A program made the position numbers and the translations under genes. A DNA stretch of 25,528 nucleotides, taken from NCBI GenBank assembly GCA_009924725.1, contig RFRA01000002.1:1-25528 (forward strand), read 5' to 3'. Positions 22,845 through 25,528 of the stretch are shown one piece after another. Position 1 is the stretch's first letter. Each line of letters starts with the position of its first letter. Below the pieces are notes generated by a model that was given only the letters and a program-made list of their open reading frames with translations, was not told the DNA's origin and did not search any database. Source of the DNA: Actinomycetota bacterium. GTDB taxonomy: Bacteria; Actinomycetota; Actinomycetes; Nanopelagicales; Nanopelagicaceae.

Positions 22845-23686
22845 CCCAGAAAAAAAGCAGGTTTCAAGTTAGATCTAAGAATCTCTCAGTCCACCTATCT
22901 TTGATATTTTTTGTGATACTGGCAATTGGGCCGATATTTATAATTCTAATAAATTCATTCAAAACTATGGACGGTATTTTTACTGGACCACTAAAGCTTC
23001 CAAACTCTGAGACCTTCACCTTAGATGGATTTAAACGTGCAGTCGCACAAGGAAACTTTGTTAGAAATTATGCCAACAGCACAATTATTACTATAGGTTC
23101 AACTCTATTTACAGTGATTTGTTCCTGCTTAGCAGCTTATGGAATCACTGAATACACCACAAAACTTTCGAAAATGATTGCAGGTTTATTTACAATTGGC
23201 ATCATGTTGCCAGTTACGTTGGGCACTATTGTAATAATAAGAATGATGAATAAATTAAATATTTTGAACACTCATCTCTCTCTCATTCTTGTTTATGTAG
23301 GAATTTCTGTACCTCTTGGGGTAATTTTAATGGTGACTAATTTTCGAGCGATTTCTAATGAACTCAAGGAAGCAGCGCGCATTGATGGCGCAAATGAATT
23401 TAGAACTTTCCTAATAGTTCTTCCACTAGTTATGCCAGGTGTAGCTGCGGTTGCTGCGATCACGATGCTGCCTGTATGGAATGACTTATGGTTCCCATTA
23501 ATTCTGACCGCAGGACCTAAAACTCAGACTTTAACCCTAGGTATCCAGCAATTTGTTGGTACCTACAATAACGATTGGCAGGCTCTCCTCGCAGGCTTAG
23601 TGCTGAGCGCAATTCCGCTGATCCTCCTATTCACAATCTTCTCGAAGCAATTTATTAAGGGTCTTTCAGATGGGTACGGCAAGTAA
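22841..23686 (+). CDS. Sugar ABC transporter permease 2
   Basis: A 281-aa inner-membrane protein of the MalG/UgpE type with six hydrophobic segments. The ATPase-contact loop is KEAARIDGANEFRTFLIVLP at about residues 177-196. The ending, FIKGLSDGYGK, is close to the (F)xxGLxxGAVKG end of this family. The start overlaps the previous stop (ATGA). It would form the channel together with permease 1. Confidence 0.9.
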   Translation: MTQKKSRFQVRSKNLSVHLSLIFFVILAIGPIFIILINSFKTMDGIFTGPLKLPNSETFTLDGFKRAVAQGNFVRNYANSTIITIGSTLFTVICSCLAAYGITEYTTKLSKMIAGLFTIGIMLPVTLGTIVIIRMMNKLNILNTHLSLILVYVGISVPLGVILMVTNFRAISNELKEAARIDGANEFRTFLIVLPLVMPGVAAVAAITMLPVWNDLWFPLILTAGPKTQTLTLGIQQFVGTYNNDWQALLAGLVLSAIPLILLFTIFSKQFIKGLSDGYGK

Positions 23687-23721
23687 GGATTTCCGGTTTC
23701 CAATCTAATTAGGGAGTGCAA

Positions 23722-24477
23722 ATGAAGATCAATCGCGCTGAAGAGATAGATTCAGCTTTAATTGCAGAATTAATCGCACACTTGGGATTAGATGCGGTCA
23801 AGCGCCAACTGCCGGAAATAAAGGCAGCCGCAAAGTTGATCTTTGATTCTGTTACCAGCGGTGGAAACATATTTACTTTTGGTGCCGGTCATGCTCAAGC
23901 ACTGGCAATGGAGTTTTCCAGTCGCGCAGGTGGCCTGGCGATTTTTCAGTCGATGCATCTTCAAGATATCCGTGAAGAGCGTCGAGATGCCTTCTGGGAT
24001 CTGCGTGATTCCCAACCTGAACGAATTCCAGAAAATGGTATTAAAGTTTTAGATCATCACCAGGTAAAAGAAAATGACGTTGTGATTATTGCCTCGCAAT
24101 CGGGGCGCAATGGGGCAATCGTAGAGATGGCACTTGAATGCAAGAAGCGCGGCATCAAAGTGATTGGCTTAAGTTCGAATAAACACAGCGAATCAGTTGA
24201 TTCAAGACACCCATCGGCCTTGATGCTAAGCGATGTAGTCGATCTAGCCCTTGATAATGGATCAGTAGTCGGAGATGCTGTCGCCGAACTAGCCGATGGC
24301 AAGAGCATTTGTTCGGCTTCAACGGTTTGTTTTGCACTAATTGCACAGGCGATAAACGCTGAAGTCACCAAGCTGTTTATGCTAAATGCTTTGCCGGCAC
24401 CATTGCTGGTAAGCGCCAATTTGGATCATGGCGACAAGGCAAATTCACCGCTGAAGTTTCCAGCAATCAAAATTTAG
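23722..24477 (+). CDS. SIS-domain sugar-phosphate-binding protein (UPF0309 type)
   Basis: A 251-aa cytoplasmic protein with a sugar isomerase (SIS) domain. Key segments are FTFGAGHAQALAMEFSSRAGG (about 51-71), the turn IASQSGRNGAIVEMA (about 115-129), and a phospho-sugar site region VIGLSSNKHS. The overall pattern fits UPF0309, whose reaction is not established. Placed between the transporter and nagA, it may isomerise or deaminate an amino-sugar phosphate, taking the place of the missing nagB; this is inference. The start is ATG 23722 after AGGGAG with 5-nt spacing; the GTG at 23716 overlaps the ribosome-binding site and is unlikely. Confidence 0.82.
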   Translation: MKINRAEEIDSALIAELIAHLGLDAVKRQLPEIKAAAKLIFDSVTSGGNIFTFGAGHAQALAMEFSSRAGGLAIFQSMHLQDIREERRDAFWDLRDSQPERIPENGIKVLDHHQVKENDVVIIASQSGRNGAIVEMALECKKRGIKVIGLSSNKHSESVDSRHPSALMLSDVVDLALDNGSVVGDAVAELADGKSICSASTVCFALIAQAINAEVTKLFMLNALPAPLLVSANLDHGDKANSPLKFPAIKI

Positions 24478-24488
24478 TAGGGCAGAGA

Positions 24489-25528
24489 TTGCAATCTGGC
24501 ACTTGTGTAATTAGGAACGCTCGAATCGTCTTGCCAGATTCGGTCATTTCTCTGGGGTATCTGGAAATCGTTGAGGGCAGAATTGTAAAAATCGCTGAGG
24601 GCGAAGCCCATTCGAGTAGCACCGATTTAGTTTTTGACGCTCAAAACGCAACTTTAACGCCTGGTTTTATAGATCTCCACGTGCATGGCGGAAATGGTGG
24701 AGCTTTCACATCAATTGATCCGGCTGAGCACAACTTAGCCCGAGAATTCCATCTAAAAAATGGAACCACATCAATGTTGGCATCTACCCACACCACAGAA
24801 TTCTCAAGTTTGTTAGCAATTTTAAGTTCCTTAGCGGCAAGTTCGAGATCAAATAAAAATGGTTCCAAAGTTTTAGGTATTCATACCGAAGGACCATTTA
24901 TCTCAGAACACAAGCCTGGTGCGCACGTGGTTGCACAATTGAAAGCAGCTGATTTGTCAGCAATTGACCAAGTTATTTCAGCGGCCGATAATTTCATTTC
25001 GATGGTAACGGTAGCTCCAGAGATTACTGGTGGGGTAGAGCTAATTACCTATCTAACGAAGAAGAATATTATTTCCGCAATTGGTCATACCAATGCCACC
25101 TATACGCAAGCAGTCGCAGGAATAAAAGCAGGAGCAAGGTCTACTACTCACTTATTCAACGCTATGTCAGCACTTTCACACCGTGACCCCGGTACCGTTG
25201 GCGCCATTCTGGATCACGATGAGATTTTTGCGGAATTGATATTAGATGGAATTCATCTTGATGAAGCGATTTTTAGAATAGCTGTAAAGTGCAAAGGTGT
25301 CGATCGAATTAATTTAATTACCGACGCCACATCTTTGGCAGGGCTGCCAGATGGAAATTATGGCGAAGTGCCAGATAGAGCGGTAACAAAAACAGGTGGA
25401 AAGATCGTGGTTGCTGGCACGGAAACTTTGGCCGGAAGCGCACTAGATATGAATATGGTCTATAAAAATGCCGCCAAATTTGCGCAATTATCTCTATCGG
25501 AATTGAGCAAAATATCCTCACTAAATGC
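24489..25528 (+). CDS. nagA: N-acetylglucosamine-6-phosphate deacetylase (partial, 3' end outside window)
   Basis: About 346 residues are visible. NagA removes acetate from GlcNAc-6-phosphate to give glucosamine-6-phosphate. Seen are the N-terminal VIRNARIVLPD strand, the HxH pair H64/H66 (GFIDLHVHGG), metal-ligand Glu134 (HTEGPF), His200 (IGHTNA), His221 (THLFNAMS, followed by HRDPG), His256 (LDGIHL) and catalytic Asp279 (ITDATSLAG). The start is TTG 24489 with AGGG 6 nt upstream; no ATG or GTG occurs in frame nearby. It begins 11 bp after the SIS gene stop, in the same operon. The HTEGP triad carries Thr where HLEGP is common. Confidence 0.93.
   Translation, partial: MQSGTCVIRNARIVLPDSVISLGYLEIVEGRIVKIAEGEAHSSSTDLVFDAQNATLTPGFIDLHVHGGNGGAFTSIDPAEHNLAREFHLKNGTTSMLASTHTTEFSSLLAILSSLAASSRSNKNGSKVLGIHTEGPFISEHKPGAHVVAQLKAADLSAIDQVISAADNFISMVTVAPEITGGVELITYLTKKNIISAIGHTNATYTQAVAGIKAGARSTTHLFNAMSALSHRDPGTVGAILDHDEIFAELILDGIHLDEAIFRIAVKCKGVDRINLITDATSLAGLPDGNYGEVPDRAVTKTGGKIVVAGTETLAGSALDMNMVYKNAAKFAQLSLSELSKISSLN

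Noticed and set aside
23788..24419. Several ORFs opposite or inside the SIS gene
   Set aside because: The SIS frame has clear family motifs and operon spacing; the others are shadows.

Overview
The window most likely comes from a small-genome freshwater actinobacterium, possibly the acI / Nanopelagicales group. This rests on moderate-to-low GC, very short gaps between genes, a heliorhodopsin whose key residues line up with the founding freshwater actinobacterial protein 48C12, actinobacterial-type UbiA and MFS families, a polyamine ABC transporter, and many promoters that place a TANNNT -10 box about 6 nt before the start codon (leaderless mRNAs). The taxon is inferred from content, not from a marker gene. 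No rRNA, tRNA, CRISPR, IS element or phage gene was seen, and no stretch over 300 bp lacks a gene.

Layout. (1) 1-2721: a large repetitive surface or secreted protein. FnIII-like repeats end in a (CCAACA)n Pro-Thr linker, after which the reading frame is broken and Ig-like repeats continue in another frame. (2) 2782-5581: two small minus-strand genes (winged-helix-like; DUF4287/DUF1801), a compact UbiA-family prenyltransferase, and an unrecognised exported beta-rich protein. (3) 5611-8034: a light-related module. A PhrB-type iron-sulfur (6-4) photolyase overlaps a 47-aa DUF2256 zinc-finger gene, and this pair is divergent from a heliorhodopsin. (4) 8060-9866: S51 peptidase-like and DoxX-like genes, then two small membrane proteins. 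(5) 10013-12827: an exported protein convergent with a class A penicillin-binding protein, followed by a 49-aa CDGSH iron-sulfur protein gene (13066-13215). (6) 13289-17279: potA-potD-potB-potC polyamine uptake operon. (7) 17297-19467: a zinc alcohol dehydrogenase and an MFS transporter missing its first membrane segment, both on the minus strand. (8) 19489-25528: an amino-sugar operon with a BadF-type kinase, sugar-binding protein, two permeases, a UPF0309 SIS protein and nagA, which runs off the window.

How the genes work together. In region 3 a membrane light sensor and a flavin-dependent DNA repair enzyme share one 49-bp divergent promoter region, which suggests coordinated light or UV response. 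Region 8 would import an N-acetylated amino sugar, phosphorylate it and deacetylate it. Its ABC transporter has no ATPase gene here, so an ATPase encoded elsewhere is expected. Both ABC loci place a strong hairpin terminator directly after the binding-protein gene and before the permease genes, which would make binding protein in excess of permease. The amino-sugar promoter region holds inverted TGGACTAGT arms and a GGTATACC palindrome, candidate regulator sites.

Small genes recovered by hand reading: DUF2256 (7080-7223), a 40-aa membrane protein (9744-9866), CDGSH (13066-13215) and nagA with a TTG start (24489 onward).
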